Positions 1 through 9,575 of a stretch of 64,000 nt of DNA are shown one piece after another. The notes below the pieces were generated by a model. It was not told the DNA's origin, made no database searches, and worked only from the letters and a program-made list of their open reading frames with translations. The stretch covers positions 26,700 to 90,699 of the forward strand of contig JAPKYS010000015.1 in NCBI GenBank assembly GCA_026394195.1, given 5' to 3'. Numbering within the stretch: position 1 is the first letter of the stretch; every line of letters begins with the position of its first letter. Made by a program: the position numbers and the translations under genes. The DNA is from a bacterium. Lineage in GTDB: Bacteria; Electryoneota; B3-LCP.

Positions 1-936
1 GACCCGTCGTCCATCGATGAGTCCTACGTCGATATCACCGGCGTGCTGAACTACTTCGGCGGAGCGGAAACTATCGGCAGGCAGATCAAGGAACGCATCT
101 GCAAGGAAGTGAATCTGACCTGTTCGGTGGGGGTGGCTCCGACGCGGACACTGGCGAAGCTGGCAGCCAACCTGCAGAAACCGGATGGGTTGACCATCGT
201 TTCGCCTGAGGACGTTCCGAAAGTCATTTTCCCGCTGCCGGTGGAAAAAATCCCCGGGGTGGGAGCGAAGATGCAGAAGAAATTGAACGAACTCGGCATC
301 TTCACTATCCAGCAATTGGTCGATGCGCCTAATGAGCTGCTGTTTAAACGTTTCGGCGAAAACGGCGTCCAATTGCAGAAGGTGGCGAAGGGCGACGTCG
401 ATTGGGAAATCGACCACGACCACGACGAATCCGACGCCAAGTCGATGGGCAATTCCCGCACTTTTTCCCAGGATACCTCCGATCCGGAGCTGCTGCGGAG
501 CTACGTGCTTTCGCTGGTGCAGATGGTGGGACGGCGTCTACGCGCTGCCGACCTGGTCGGGCGCACCCTGACTCTGACCATTCGCTATAAGGATTTTTCC
601 ACCTTCACGCACCGGCAAACCTTCGGTTTTCACACCAATGACGAAAACGACATATTCGGCGCGGCTTGGAAACTATTCGAAGAGAGGTACAACAAGGGCA
701 TTCCCGTGCGTTTGTTAGGAGTGTCAATTTCGCACCTGGTGCGCCGCGAGGCGCAGCAGATGGACCTTTTCAACCGCGAAACTAAGCTTTATTCCGCCGT
801 CGATAATCTAAAAGAGAAATTCGGTGAGGCGATCATTCAGAGATCGTCTACCATGAACATACGTACCCGAAGACATATCAGCAATGTCAATTTCGCCAAG
901 CCCAACCGCAAAGACCGTATGCGGCGTTCCGGTTGA
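1..936 (+). CDS. dinB: DNA polymerase IV (Y-family), 5' end cut by window edge
   Basis: Error-prone translesion DNA polymerase. The reading frame is open from base 1 and gives 311 residues, so the first part of the palm domain is missing. The catalytic S-I-D-E motif of Y-family polymerases is seen at residues 4-7. A helix-hairpin-helix-like segment follows (K-I-P-G-V-G near residue 84). The little-finger domain ends in the family pattern R-L-L-G-V-S then Q-x-D-L-F. After that comes a short basic tail. The next gene starts 53 bp before the stop, which suggests translational coupling. No LexA-type box can be judged because the promoter lies outside the window. Confidence 0.95.
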   Translation, partial: DPSSIDESYVDITGVLNYFGGAETIGRQIKERICKEVNLTCSVGVAPTRTLAKLAANLQKPDGLTIVSPEDVPKVIFPLPVEKIPGVGAKMQKKLNELGIFTIQQLVDAPNELLFKRFGENGVQLQKVAKGDVDWEIDHDHDESDAKSMGNSRTFSQDTSDPELLRSYVLSLVQMVGRRLRAADLVGRTLTLTIRYKDFSTFTHRQTFGFHTNDENDIFGAAWKLFEERYNKGIPVRLLGVSISHLVRREAQQMDLFNRETKLYSAVDNLKEKFGEAIIQRSSTMNIRTRRHISNVNFAKPNRKDRMRRSG

Positions 937-1714
937 AGTCGGCACGTCCGGGTATTACTTTCGAGATTGGGTTGGACACTTTTATCCGGAAGGAACTAAA
1001 GCTGAACAGATGCTGGAGTATTACGCTCGGCACTTTTCCGTTCTGGAAATTAATTCGACCTATTATGGCATCCCCAAGGCGCAGGTCTTTGAAAACATGG
1101 CACAGCGAGTCCCTGAGGGATTTGGATTTTACGTCAAGGTGCACCAGGAGGTGACGCATAAACGGGAAGAGCCGATTCCATCACTGAAATTATTGCACGA
1201 AGCTGTGTCGCCCCTGCGAGAGCGCGGTATGTTGCGGGGATTTCTGGCGCAATTCCCTTATTCGTTCAAGAAGAATCCTCCGGCGACGGAGTATCTGGTC
1301 AGACTGGCAGATTGGCACCTGAACCGGGAACGGCTTTACATAGAATTCCGTCACACTTCCTGGTATAAACCGGTCGTCTACCAGTCTTTGGCAAATCATC
1401 AACTGGGATTTGTCAACGTAGACCTGCCCGAATTGCCGAAGCTGCCGCCGCCGACTTCGGAAGTAACCTGCGGTGATGGATATATCCGTTTTCACGGCAG
1501 GAATGCAGAAGCCTGGTGGGGTTCGGATGGCGGGAAGCGCTACGATTACGATTACAGCGCCGCAGAGCTAAATAACTGGCTTCCTAAACTCGAGGAGATG
1601 GCAAAGAAGTCCGGCCGCATTGTTATCTTCATGAACAACTGTTTCCTGGGGCAGGCGGCCAAGAATGCCAAGATGCTGATGGATATGTTCGACAATAATA
1701 ATCCAACACAATAG
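884..1714 (+). CDS. DUF72 (YecE-like) domain protein
   Basis: A 276-residue protein of the DUF72 family, a TIM-barrel fold of unknown biochemical role. The family's opening pattern G-T-S-G-Y near residues 19-23, F-Y-P-E-G, and the E-I-N-S-T-Y-Y motif are all visible, followed by F-Y-V-K-V-H and L-Y-I-E-F-R-H. It overlaps the end of dinB by 53 bp in another frame. The ATG at 884 is the only start that keeps the whole conserved N-terminus. No good ribosome binding site is visible, so translation may depend on dinB. Function is not known. Confidence 0.9.
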   Translation: MSISPSPTAKTVCGVPVEVGTSGYYFRDWVGHFYPEGTKAEQMLEYYARHFSVLEINSTYYGIPKAQVFENMAQRVPEGFGFYVKVHQEVTHKREEPIPSLKLLHEAVSPLRERGMLRGFLAQFPYSFKKNPPATEYLVRLADWHLNRERLYIEFRHTSWYKPVVYQSLANHQLGFVNVDLPELPKLPPPTSEVTCGDGYIRFHGRNAEAWWGSDGGKRYDYDYSAAELNNWLPKLEEMAKKSGRIVIFMNNCFLGQAAKNAKMLMDMFDNNNPTQ

Positions 1715-1755
1715 CAGATAAAAAAAGTACCACCTTCACGCAGAGAGGACAACCT

Positions 1756-3072
1756 ATGCTAACTGGTTTGAATAGGATACTGAAGTCATTCTTTAGAATC
1801 GTTGAGTCAAAACACTTCCTATTGATCTGCCTGATCATAGCAGCTTTGATAAGAATTGGCTGGGTTGTTTTAGTTGATGCTCAACCGTTTAGTGATTTTG
1901 GTTGGTACTATGATCATGGAGTGGCTCTTGCCCAATCCAAGGAGTACATAACAAATGGTGTGCCTACCGCATATTGGCCAGTTGGTTATCCGGCATTTCT
2001 CGGAATTTTATTTTCAATTTTTGGACCATCGGTGATTTGTGCTAAACTTGCAAATATATTTTTCTACCTGTTAATAATGTACATGAGTTACATTCTTTCA
2101 AAACGACTTTTTAGATCGGAAATCGTTGCACGGGTTACTCTTTTTGTTTTAGCACTTTATCCCAACCATTTAGCCTATTCGTCACTGCTCTCGGCTGAAA
2201 TACTTTTCCTGTTTCTTATGCTCAGTGGTTTATTCTTACTTATTATTCTCAAGCCGCGAATTCTGACGATAAGTCTGGCTGGAATAATTTTCGGTTTCGC
2301 AACTCTAACCAAACCACAAGCGTTATTCATCCCAGGTATCTATTTTGCTGTTGACTATTTTGAAAATCGCCAAAAAGTTAGTATAGCAACATCGGTCAGG
2401 AGAATATTAATAGTATATTTTTCCCTCTCTTTGACATTAGCGCCTTGGGCAATTCGAAATTATAAAGCATTTCATGGTCTTGTTCTCGTGTCAACCAATG
2501 GCGGCATTAATCTTTTAATCGGTAATAATCCTTACGCCAATGGTACTTTTCGTTGGAATGATGAGATCAAGACTTACTTTGGCAATACAGAGGATGAGTA
2601 CATCAACAATGGGAAAGCTCGCAAGTCCGCTCTGAGTTTTATCGCTCATAATCCTTTAAAAATTTTGGGGCTATTACCGAGGAAATTGTTTTATCTCTAT
2701 TATTATGATTTTGAGGGTATTCAGTGGAATGAAGCGGGATTGAATGGGACCAATCAGGTTTACAGACTTGGGTTACGATTTCTAAGAATTGTGGCTCAAC
2801 TCGCGTATTTACTGATTTGGGCATTTTATTTACTATGCGCTTTACGTTCTCTCTGGTGGTCTGATAAGAGTCGTGTTAAAAATCTTCCGATGATTGGTTT
2901 CATGATCCAATTATACTTTACGGTCGTCTACTTAGTCTATTTTGGCTCTCCTAGATTTCATTTTCCGTTGATCCCTTTCATGGTTATGTATAGCGCAGCA
3001 TTTATTACAAGTTTCTATGAACCATCACCTACAAGCACCTTTTCGAGAACCTCGAAAGGTAATATCTCATGA
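1756..3072 (+). CDS. GT39/PMT-type membrane glycosyltransferase-like protein
   Basis: A 438-residue multi-pass membrane protein with about ten hydrophobic segments. After the first segment comes an acidic loop with S-D-F-G-W-Y-Y-D and a P-V-G-Y-P-A-F motif. This is the layout of PMT_2/ArnT-like transferases that move a sugar from a polyprenyl-phosphate donor onto an acceptor outside the inner membrane. Donor and acceptor cannot be told. The gene is visibly more AT-rich than its neighbours and uses AT-ending codons, which suggests a different origin. It starts with ATG after a GAGAGGA-like ribosome site and has no functionally linked neighbours. Confidence 0.75.
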   Translation: MLTGLNRILKSFFRIVESKHFLLICLIIAALIRIGWVVLVDAQPFSDFGWYYDHGVALAQSKEYITNGVPTAYWPVGYPAFLGILFSIFGPSVICAKLANIFFYLLIMYMSYILSKRLFRSEIVARVTLFVLALYPNHLAYSSLLSAEILFLFLMLSGLFLLIILKPRILTISLAGIIFGFATLTKPQALFIPGIYFAVDYFENRQKVSIATSVRRILIVYFSLSLTLAPWAIRNYKAFHGLVLVSTNGGINLLIGNNPYANGTFRWNDEIKTYFGNTEDEYINNGKARKSALSFIAHNPLKILGLLPRKLFYLYYYDFEGIQWNEAGLNGTNQVYRLGLRFLRIVAQLAYLLIWAFYLLCALRSLWWSDKSRVKNLPMIGFMIQLYFTVVYLVYFGSPRFHFPLIPFMVMYSAAFITSFYEPSPTSTFSRTSKGNIS

Positions 3073-3108
3073 TCCAATTACCCAATAATTTTCGATAGCT
3101 CATACCTC

Positions 3109-4341
3109 ATGTCCTACGAATTCTTTATCGCCAAGCGCTACCTGATGTCGAAAAGGCGCACCGGATTCATCTCGTTGATCTCCTATTTTTCCATCGCGGG
3201 AGTTGCCATCGGCGTGGCGGCGTTGATCATCGTGCTGTCGGTGATGAACGGCTTTGAAACCGAAGTGCGCAGCCGGATCATCGGTTCCGATGCGCATATC
3301 CGGGTCGGTACCTTTCACGAAGAAGGAATCGAGGTCGCCGATTCCGTAGATGCCAAGATCAGAGGCATTCCGCACGTGGTGGGAGTGTCCTATTATATTA
3401 TGGATAAGGGGTTGATGCGACGAGGCAACCGCACTGAAGGGGTGATCGTGCGGGGGATCGACCTGGAAACGGTGGGACAGGTGTCGGATCTCCCCAAGAT
3501 GATCGTCTGGGGAGGGATGCACCTGGGGCGGATCGACGTCACCGGCAAAGAGAATCTCCCAGGATTGATCGTAGGGAAGTATCTGGCGGATCGGTTATAC
3601 TGTACTCTGGGCGACACGGTGGTGCTGTTCAGTCCCGGTGACGCCGGACCCTTCGGACAACCGCGCGCCAAGCAATTCCACGTTTCCGGAGTTTTCGAGA
3701 CCGGTCTTTACGAGTATGACGACGTCTTCGCGTACATTGCCATCCCGGAAGCTCAGGACCTGTTTCGCATGCCTGGATTGGTGACCGGTTTGGAAATTAA
3801 ACTGGATGACATGGACCAAGCCGAACAGGTGAAAAACGAGATCAACGCACGGCTGGGGCCACCCTATTTCCCTCGCACCTGGTACGAAATGCACCGCAAT
3901 CTGTTCAACTGGATGAAGATTGAAAAATGGGCCGGCTTCGTCATCCTTTCACTGATCGTCATGGTGGCAGCCTTCAATATCATCTCCTCGCTGATCATGG
4001 TTGTCCTGGAAAAGAAGAAGGAGATCGGCATTCTGAAATCCATGGGAGCCACCAGCGCCGGCATCAGGCGGATCTTCTTGTATGAAGGGCTGGCAGTTGG
4101 AATCGTGGGGACGGTCAGTGGCGTGCTGTTGGGTTGGAGTCTCTGCGAAATCCAGATCAAGTATCGCATCCTCTCGCTGCCTCCCGACATCTACTTCATC
4201 AGCGAGTTGCCCATCCTGATGAAGACGGGAGATTTCGTGATGATTGCAACGGCAGCGTTGCTGCTCTGTTTCTTAGCCAGCGTGTATCCGGCGCATAAAG
4301 CGTCCAGCTTGGTTCCAGTGGAGGCGATACGGTACGAATGA
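3109..4341 (+). CDS. lolC: Lipoprotein-releasing ABC transporter permease (LolC/LolE)
   Basis: Inner-membrane subunit that extracts lipoproteins from the inner membrane for delivery to the outer membrane. The 410 residues match the usual length. The N-terminus carries the family pattern E-x-x-I-A-x-R-Y-L and then one membrane helix running into V-L-S-V-M-N-G-F. A periplasmic MacB-PCD-type domain follows at about residues 45-250. A C-terminal FtsX domain has three membrane segments, with K-K-E-I-G-I-L-K-S-M-G-A between the first and second. Only one permease gene is present, so the complex may be a homodimer or use another copy elsewhere. The ATPase lies 178 bp downstream. Confidence 0.92.
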   Translation: MSYEFFIAKRYLMSKRRTGFISLISYFSIAGVAIGVAALIIVLSVMNGFETEVRSRIIGSDAHIRVGTFHEEGIEVADSVDAKIRGIPHVVGVSYYIMDKGLMRRGNRTEGVIVRGIDLETVGQVSDLPKMIVWGGMHLGRIDVTGKENLPGLIVGKYLADRLYCTLGDTVVLFSPGDAGPFGQPRAKQFHVSGVFETGLYEYDDVFAYIAIPEAQDLFRMPGLVTGLEIKLDDMDQAEQVKNEINARLGPPYFPRTWYEMHRNLFNWMKIEKWAGFVILSLIVMVAAFNIISSLIMVVLEKKKEIGILKSMGATSAGIRRIFLYEGLAVGIVGTVSGVLLGWSLCEIQIKYRILSLPPDIYFISELPILMKTGDFVMIATAALLLCFLASVYPAHKASSLVPVEAIRYE

Positions 4342-4519
4342 GCGGAAGTTTCCACATTGACCCCTATAACCCAAGAAGGGTTCAAGGATTTAACAATTTA
4401 CTTGTATTTTATGTTTGGAAATACTATTTTTCCCACGTATTATTTAAATACGCAGGAGCGAACTGTCTCTGCCGGAACCATTTGGCAATTTCTTTACTTG
4501 AAAAAAGAGTGGAGGCGGT

Positions 4520-5209
4520 GTGAGCCTGGTCATTGCGCGGGACATCCATAAAAGCTATTATCTGGGAAACAGCGAAGTCCAGGTGCTCAAAGGGATCGAC
4601 CTCGAGATTCAATCCGGCGAAACCATCGCAGTGATCGGTCCTTCGGGCGTGGGTAAATCCACGATGCTGAATCTGTTGGGCGCTCTTGACCGTCCGACCC
4701 GTGGTGAAATTGAGATCGCGGGAGTGCGCATCTGGGATTTATCCAACAATGAGCTGGCCAATCTGCGTGCGGCTCAGATCGGCTTCGTTTTCCAGTTTCA
4801 TCACCTCTTGCCGGAGTTCAGCGCGATAGAGAACGTGCTGCTCCCCGGTCTGATTCGAGGGAATAATTATTCGGATTCCAAAGCCCGAGCCGCTGAACTC
4901 CTGAGCAGGGTTGGGCTTGGGGAGCGTTTGAACCACCGCCCCGGTGAGCTTTCGGGAGGGGAACAGCAGCGAGTCGCTCTGGCGCGAGCCTTGCAGAATG
5001 ATCCACCGCTGGTCTTGGCGGACGAACCCACCGGCAATTTGGACCGGGATACTGCGCTGGAACTGCAAACGCTGATTTTCGAGATGGCGCAGGAACGGCA
5101 GCGCAGCTTCATGATCGTGACGCATGACCGCCATTTCGCAGCTCGCTGCGGGCAGGTATTACAAATGCAGGACGGGAGATTAAGCCCCGTCGCAACTGAA
5201 GACTTTTAA
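4520..5209 (+). CDS. lolD: Lipoprotein-releasing ABC transporter ATP-binding protein LolD
   Basis: ATPase partner of the LolC/E permease. The 229 residues contain a Walker A motif G-P-S-G-V-G-K-S-T at residues 40-48, a Q-loop near residue 93, the signature L-S-G-G-E-Q-Q-R, and Walker B L-V-L-A-D-E-P-T-G-N-L-D. The start is GTG at 4520, chosen because a GGAGG site lies 5 bases upstream. The 178-bp gap to lolC is unusually AT-rich for an operon whose genes normally touch, and may hold its own weak promoter (TTACTT-N18-TACTAT at 4398-4427). The call is sure at family level. Confidence 0.93.
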   Translation: MSLVIARDIHKSYYLGNSEVQVLKGIDLEIQSGETIAVIGPSGVGKSTMLNLLGALDRPTRGEIEIAGVRIWDLSNNELANLRAAQIGFVFQFHHLLPEFSAIENVLLPGLIRGNNYSDSKARAAELLSRVGLGERLNHRPGELSGGEQQRVALARALQNDPPLVLADEPTGNLDRDTALELQTLIFEMAQERQRSFMIVTHDRHFAARCGQVLQMQDGRLSPVATEDF

Positions 5210-5294
5210 TTAGGAATTGTGCATTGGGGGGCGCGACTTTACGTTGTAGCCGACATGATGAGGATACGGGATTAATCGGTCCGCGAGGATAGTA

Positions 5295-7751
5295 ATGAAC
5301 AACAAGTTTTCCATCCGCGTTCAACAAGTTATCCAACACGCACGAGAAGAAGCGCTGCGGCTTGGACATGATTATATCGATACAGAACACCTGTTGCTGG
5401 GTTTGCTCCGCCTCTCAGAAGGGTTGGCAATCTCCATTTTGAAGAACCTGGGGTGCGATCTGCAGGAGCTGAAAGATGCGATTGAGGAATTCGTCGAGCA
5501 CTCGGGCGCTACCATGAAGGTTGGAAACATCCCCTTCACCAAGCGAGCGGAAAGGGTGCTGAAAGTATCCTATATCGAAGGCAAGAACTTCAACAGCGAA
5601 ATCATTGGAACCGAACACCTGCTGCTGGCTCTTTCCAAGGAAGAAGACGGTATTGCCGCGCAGGCGCTCAGCTCGTTCAACGTCACCTACGAAGCCATTC
5701 GCCGCGAGCTGGATTCGATACTGCGGGGAGAAGGCAAAAAAGAACCAGTATCAAAAGAGAAAGAGAAATCCAAGACGCCGGTTTTGGATCATTTTGGTCG
5801 TGATCTCACCCAAATGGCTCTCGAAAACAAGTTGGACCCAATTATCGGGCGAACCAAAGAGATCGAGCGTGTCAGCCAGATTCTGTCACGCCGCAAGAAA
5901 AATAATCCCGTCTTGATCGGTGAACCGGGAGTCGGCAAAACCGCCATCGCTGAGGGTTTGGCGTTGCGCATTGTCCGACGGGAAGTCTCGCCGATTTTGT
6001 TCAACAAGCGTGTGGTCGCCCTCGATTTGGGCGCGATGGTGGCTGGAACCAAATACCGGGGTCAGTTCGAAGAACGCATCAAAGCGGTCATGAACGAATT
6101 GGAGAAAAACCGCGACGTCATCCTCTTTCTGGATGAACTGCACACCATCGTCGGGGCTGGTTCTGCGTCTGGGTCGCTGGATGCCTCGAACATGTTTAAA
6201 CCTGCATTGGCACGCGGAGAACTGCAGTGCATCGGCGCCACCACGATGGATGAGTACCGGAAATCGATCGAAAAAGATGGAGCCCTGGAGCGACGTTTCC
6301 AGAAGGTTCTGGTCGATCCACCCACCATCGATGAAACCATTAACATCCTGATGGGACTCAAGGAACGCTACGAACAGCATCACGGCATCACCTACACTGA
6401 CGAAGCCGTCAAAGCCTCCGTTATACTTTCCGAACGTTATATCACCGACCGCTATCTCCCTGATAAATCGATCGACGTACTGGATGAAACCGGTTCACGA
6501 ATGCGGATTTCCAATATCGTGGTGCCGCAGGAAATTCGCCAGTTGGAAGCGGAGATCGAAAAAATCCGCGTCGAAAAAGAGGATCTGGTCAAGCATCAGG
6601 AATACGAAAAGGCAGCTAAACTCCGCGATTACAAGCTACAACTTGAAGCCCGCCTGCGTTCCGAACGCGAGAATTGGGAGAAGACCGAGTCCCATTCGCC
6701 CATTGCCGTCACTGAAGAAGACGTCGCTCAGGTCGTTTCCATGATGACCGGCATACCGGTCAGCAAGGTGGCGCTATCGGAAGGCGAAAAACTGCTCAAG
6801 ATGAAGGACACCATTTCGACCAGGATCATCGGGCAGGAGGAAGCGATAGAGGTGATCTCTCGATCGATCCGGAGAACCCGCGCCGGATTGAAGAATCCTC
6901 AGAGGCCCATCGGTTCTCTCATCTTCCTCGGTCCGCCGGGCGTGGGTAAAACAGAACTCGCCAAAGTGCTGGCGGATTACCTCTTTGAAGATAAAAATTC
7001 GCTGGTGCGCATCGACATGTCGGAATACATGGAGAAATTCAACGTATCCCGACTGATCGGAGCCCCCCCGGGCTACGTCGGTTACGATGAGGGTGGTCAA
7101 TTGACGGAAAAGGTGCGGAGAAAGCCTTATTCTGTCGTGCTCCTGGACGAAATTGAAAAAGCGCACCCCGACGTATTCAATATCCTGCTGCAGGTATTGG
7201 ATTCCGGCGAATTGACAGACGGTTCAGGCCGCAAGATCGATTTTAGAAACACCCTGGTGATCATGACTTCCAACCTGGGAACTCGGGAAGCCACTCACAC
7301 CAGCAATTATGGATTCGGCAAAGGTCAGAAGGCTTTGGAACAAAAGGACGTCAATACCAGGATGAAGGAGGAGCTGCGGCGAGTCTTCCGCCCTGAGTTC
7401 TTGAACCGCGTGGATGAGATTATTGTCTTCCGCATGTTGGATCGCAAAGACATCTTGAAGATACTGGATATTTACATCGTTGAGATCAATAATCGCCTGA
7501 AGGAACACCATCTTACCATCGAGCTATCTCGTGGAGCCCGCGATTTCGTCTGCGATGAGGGTTTTTCGCCGGAGACTGGCGCCAGACCGTTACGCCGAGC
7601 AGTGGAACGGTTTATTGAAGATCCACTGGCGGAAGAAATACTGCGCGGACGCTTTGCGCCGGGCATGAACATCATCTGCATTCGCAAAGGCAAGAACCTG
7701 GATTTTGAAGATAAAAAGGTGATCTCCCCGCAGGATGATACCGTCAGTTGA
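5295..7751 (+). CDS. clpC: ATP-dependent Clp protease ATP-binding subunit ClpC
   Basis: AAA+ unfoldase that feeds substrates to ClpP. In the 818 residues there are two N-terminal Clp-N repeats (about 1-145), and AAA-1 with Walker A G-E-P-G-V-G-K-T near residue 213. A short UVR/M-domain follows ([10 protein letters not shown] near 436), which marks ClpC rather than ClpA or ClpB. AAA-2 has G-P-P-G-V-G-K-T-E, and a C-terminal D2-small domain includes G-A-R-P-L-R-R. The usual partners mcsA, mcsB and ctsR are not adjacent. A terminator lies directly downstream. Confidence 0.97.
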   Translation: MNNKFSIRVQQVIQHAREEALRLGHDYIDTEHLLLGLLRLSEGLAISILKNLGCDLQELKDAIEEFVEHSGATMKVGNIPFTKRAERVLKVSYIEGKNFNSEIIGTEHLLLALSKEEDGIAAQALSSFNVTYEAIRRELDSILRGEGKKEPVSKEKEKSKTPVLDHFGRDLTQMALENKLDPIIGRTKEIERVSQILSRRKKNNPVLIGEPGVGKTAIAEGLALRIVRREVSPILFNKRVVALDLGAMVAGTKYRGQFEERIKAVMNELEKNRDVILFLDELHTIVGAGSASGSLDASNMFKPALARGELQCIGATTMDEYRKSIEKDGALERRFQKVLVDPPTIDETINILMGLKERYEQHHGITYTDEAVKASVILSERYITDRYLPDKSIDVLDETGSRMRISNIVVPQEIRQLEAEIEKIRVEKEDLVKHQEYEKAAKLRDYKLQLEARLRSERENWEKTESHSPIAVTEEDVAQVVSMMTGIPVSKVALSEGEKLLKMKDTISTRIIGQEEAIEVISRSIRRTRAGLKNPQRPIGSLIFLGPPGVGKTELAKVLADYLFEDKNSLVRIDMSEYMEKFNVSRLIGAPPGYVGYDEGGQLTEKVRRKPYSVVLLDEIEKAHPDVFNILLQVLDSGELTDGSGRKIDFRNTLVIMTSNLGTREATHTSNYGFGKGQKALEQKDVNTRMKEELRRVFRPEFLNRVDEIIVFRMLDRKDILKILDIYIVEINNRLKEHHLTIELSRGARDFVCDEGFSPETGARPLRRAVERFIEDPLAEEILRGRFAPGMNIICIRKGKNLDFEDKKVISPQDDTVS

Positions 7752-7794
7752 TCTCCCCCCGGTACGACGTTAACGGCGTTCTAACGATATCTGC

Positions 7795-7828
7795 AAGAAC
7801 CTCCCCGCCGGAGGTTCTTAGTTTTTCC
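7795..7828 (+). terminator. Rho-independent terminator of clpC
   Basis: A perfect 10-bp stem (7795-7804 with 7810-7819) closes a 5-base loop and is followed by A-G-T5. It lies 43 bases after the clpC stop. Confidence 0.85.
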
Positions 7829-7948
7829 GGCTAATTTGGACAATACCGAGCAACTAATAATAAATACTGTGGTATAAGATGCGATGATGTGGAACCCATC
7901 ACGCATTCGACGAACACAAGCAATAATCCTACATAATGAGAGGCTAAT

Positions 7949-9073
7949 ATGGCAGACCAACGCTATGAAAAATTAGCTAAAGTTTTAGTGAGGTATTCCA
8001 CCAATTTAAAAAAAGGCGAGAAGGTTCTGATCGAACACACCGACGCGCCTGATGACATGATCCAGGCTTTTATTCGCGAAATTTATGCCGTCGGTGGAAT
8101 CCCACTGTTAGAACAAAAGACTCAAAGGATTCAGCGGGAGTTATTCAAATGCGCCACGGAGGAGCAGATTAAACTCATCGCCGATTGCGAGTTGTACCGC
8201 ATGAAGAAGGTCAAAGCCTGGATCGGCATTCGCGGTTTAGTCAATGCCAAAGAACTCTCCGACGTGCCCACTGACAAGATGAAGTTATACGAAAGCCTCT
8301 GGCTGAAACCCGTTCATTTGGAACAACGTGTCCGGCACACCAAGTGGGTCATCCTCAGAGTACCCACTGCGAGTATGGCGCAGATGGCGAAAATGTCTAC
8401 CGATGCTTTTGAAGATTTTTACTTCGACGTCTGCACCGGCGTAGACTGGAAAAAAGCATCCAAAGCGATGGATCCCCTGGTCAATCTGATGAATAAAACT
8501 GATAAAGTACAGATCAAGGGTCCGGGCACTGATCTGAAGTTTTCCATTAAGGGAATACCGGCGATCAAATGTGATGGTCACCTGAACATGCCCGACCTGG
8601 AAGTATTCACGGCTCCGGTGCGGAACTCGATTGAAGGTGTGATACAATACAATGCTCCATCGACCAACCGCGGCTTTACGTATGAAAACGTGCGCTTCGT
8701 TTTCAAGAAGGGAAAGATTGTCGAAGCCACGGCGAATAACTCACAGAAATTGAAAGAGATCCTTGATACCGACGAAGGCGCCCGTCATATCGGTGAATTC
8801 GCGCTGGGGCTGCACCCGCTGATCAAGCAGCCGATGGACGATATCCTCTTCGATGAGAAGATCAACGGCAGTTTCCATTTTACTCCGGGCAACGCCTATG
8901 AAGACGAAGCAGATAATGGCAACCGTTCCGCCATCCACTGGGATCTGGTATGTATCCAGACTCCGGAATACGGCGGCGGCGAAATCTACTTCGACGGGAA
9001 ATTGATCCGCAAGGATGGAAGGTTCGTTATTGACAGCCTGAAGGGCTTGAATCCGGAGAAGCTGGTAGTTTAA
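7949..9073 (+). CDS. M29-family metallo-aminopeptidase
   Basis: Cytosolic leucyl-aminopeptidase-type enzyme of family M29 (AmpS/AmpT), which uses two metal ions. Of 374 residues, the N-terminal region (about 1-170) is the family's dimer and gate domain. The metal-binding half shows N-M-P-D-L-E-V-F-T-A-P, G-E-F-A-L-G, a histidine in G-S-F-H-F-T-P-G-N-A-Y and S-A-I-H-W-D-L, which match the family's Glu, His and Asp ligands. The start follows a GAGAGG site. A 500-bp inserted unit begins 3 bases after its stop. Confidence 0.92.
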   Translation: MADQRYEKLAKVLVRYSTNLKKGEKVLIEHTDAPDDMIQAFIREIYAVGGIPLLEQKTQRIQRELFKCATEEQIKLIADCELYRMKKVKAWIGIRGLVNAKELSDVPTDKMKLYESLWLKPVHLEQRVRHTKWVILRVPTASMAQMAKMSTDAFEDFYFDVCTGVDWKKASKAMDPLVNLMNKTDKVQIKGPGTDLKFSIKGIPAIKCDGHLNMPDLEVFTAPVRNSIEGVIQYNAPSTNRGFTYENVRFVFKKGKIVEATANNSQKLKEILDTDEGARHIGEFALGLHPLIKQPMDDILFDEKINGSFHFTPGNAYEDEADNGNRSAIHWDLVCIQTPEYGGGEIYFDGKLIRKDGRFVIDSLKGLNPEKLVV

Positions 9074-9077
9074 AAAA

Positions 9078-9161
9078 GAATCCAGAATCCAGAATTCAGA
9101 ATCCAGAATTCAGAATCCAGAATCCAGAATTCAGAATCCAGAATCCAGAATCCAGAATCCA
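9078..9161 (+). repeat. Twelve tandem 7-bp repeats (left arm)
   Basis: Twelve head-to-tail copies of GAATCCA, some with the variant GAATTCA, run without interruption. They are followed by GAAGGAGGA, which supplies the ribosome binding site of the S23 gene. Confidence 0.95.
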
Positions 9162-9178
9162 GAAGGAGGATCGGGAGG

Positions 9179-9547
9179 GTGACAAACTCTCCGGCAAAAA
9201 CCTTTGAGGATTTGATCGTCTGGCAGAAAGCACATCAATTTGTGCTTGAAGTCTATCGCCTGACCAACATTTTCCCAAAGGATGAGGTTTTTGGCATTAC
9301 TTCCCAGTTACGGAGAGCTGCTGTCTCGATACCTGCTAACATTGCGGAAGGGTTTAAAAAGCGAGGCAAATAGGATAAATGCCGCTTCCTGAATATCGCC
9401 CAAGGTTCACTTGAGGAATGCCGGTATTACCTAATTCTTGTGCAGGATTTAGGTTATTGTACCATCCAACCTCAGATGCAATTACTATCTGAAGTCAGTC
9501 GTCTTCTGGAATCATGCTTCATGACAATAACCAAATCAATCAAGTGA
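9179..9547 (+). pseudogene. Four-helix-bundle (23S rRNA IVS/S23-family) protein, in-frame TAG
   Basis: The GTG at 9179 follows an AGGAGGA site. The first 64 residues match the family: [10 protein letters not shown], then [14 protein letters not shown] at 9371-9373 interrupts the frame. The same frame then continues with C-R-F-L-N-I-A-Q-G-S-L-E-E, exactly the conserved second half, and ends at a TGA at 9545-9547. One base change from AAG, GAG or CAG would explain the stop. Full length would be about 122 codons, normal for the family. This is probably a recent nonsense mutation; suppression or a base-call error is possible. The role is uncertain, though related proteins act as RNA- or RT-associated accessory factors. 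Confidence 0.8.
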
Positions 9548-9554
9548 GCTTCTA

Positions 9555-9575
9555 AATTCTGGATTCTGGATTCTT
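9555..9575 (-). repeat. Right inverted arm of the heptamer repeat
   Basis: Three heptamer units in inverted orientation, a perfect 21-bp reverse complement of 9076-9096. The last base is directly next to the cinA ATG, so the usual ribosome-site position of cinA is occupied by repeat sequence. Confidence 0.9.

Larger units (their letters stand above)
9076..9575 (+). mobile_element. Putative 500-bp IVS-like unit: S23 gene between inverted heptamer arrays
   Basis: The unit fills the space between the aminopeptidase stop and the cinA start codon almost exactly. Its first 21 bases (9076-9096) and last 21 bases (9555-9575) are perfect reverse complements. Both are built from the heptamer GAATCCA or GAATTCA. 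Inside is one gene of the four-helix-bundle/S23 family, a family first known from intervening sequences in 23S rRNA genes. No clear target-site duplication is visible. That the unit moves, or folds as RNA, is an inference. Confidence 0.6.

Noticed and set aside
9078..9161. CRISPR array
   Set aside because: The repeat is 7 bp with no spacers, and there are no cas genes.
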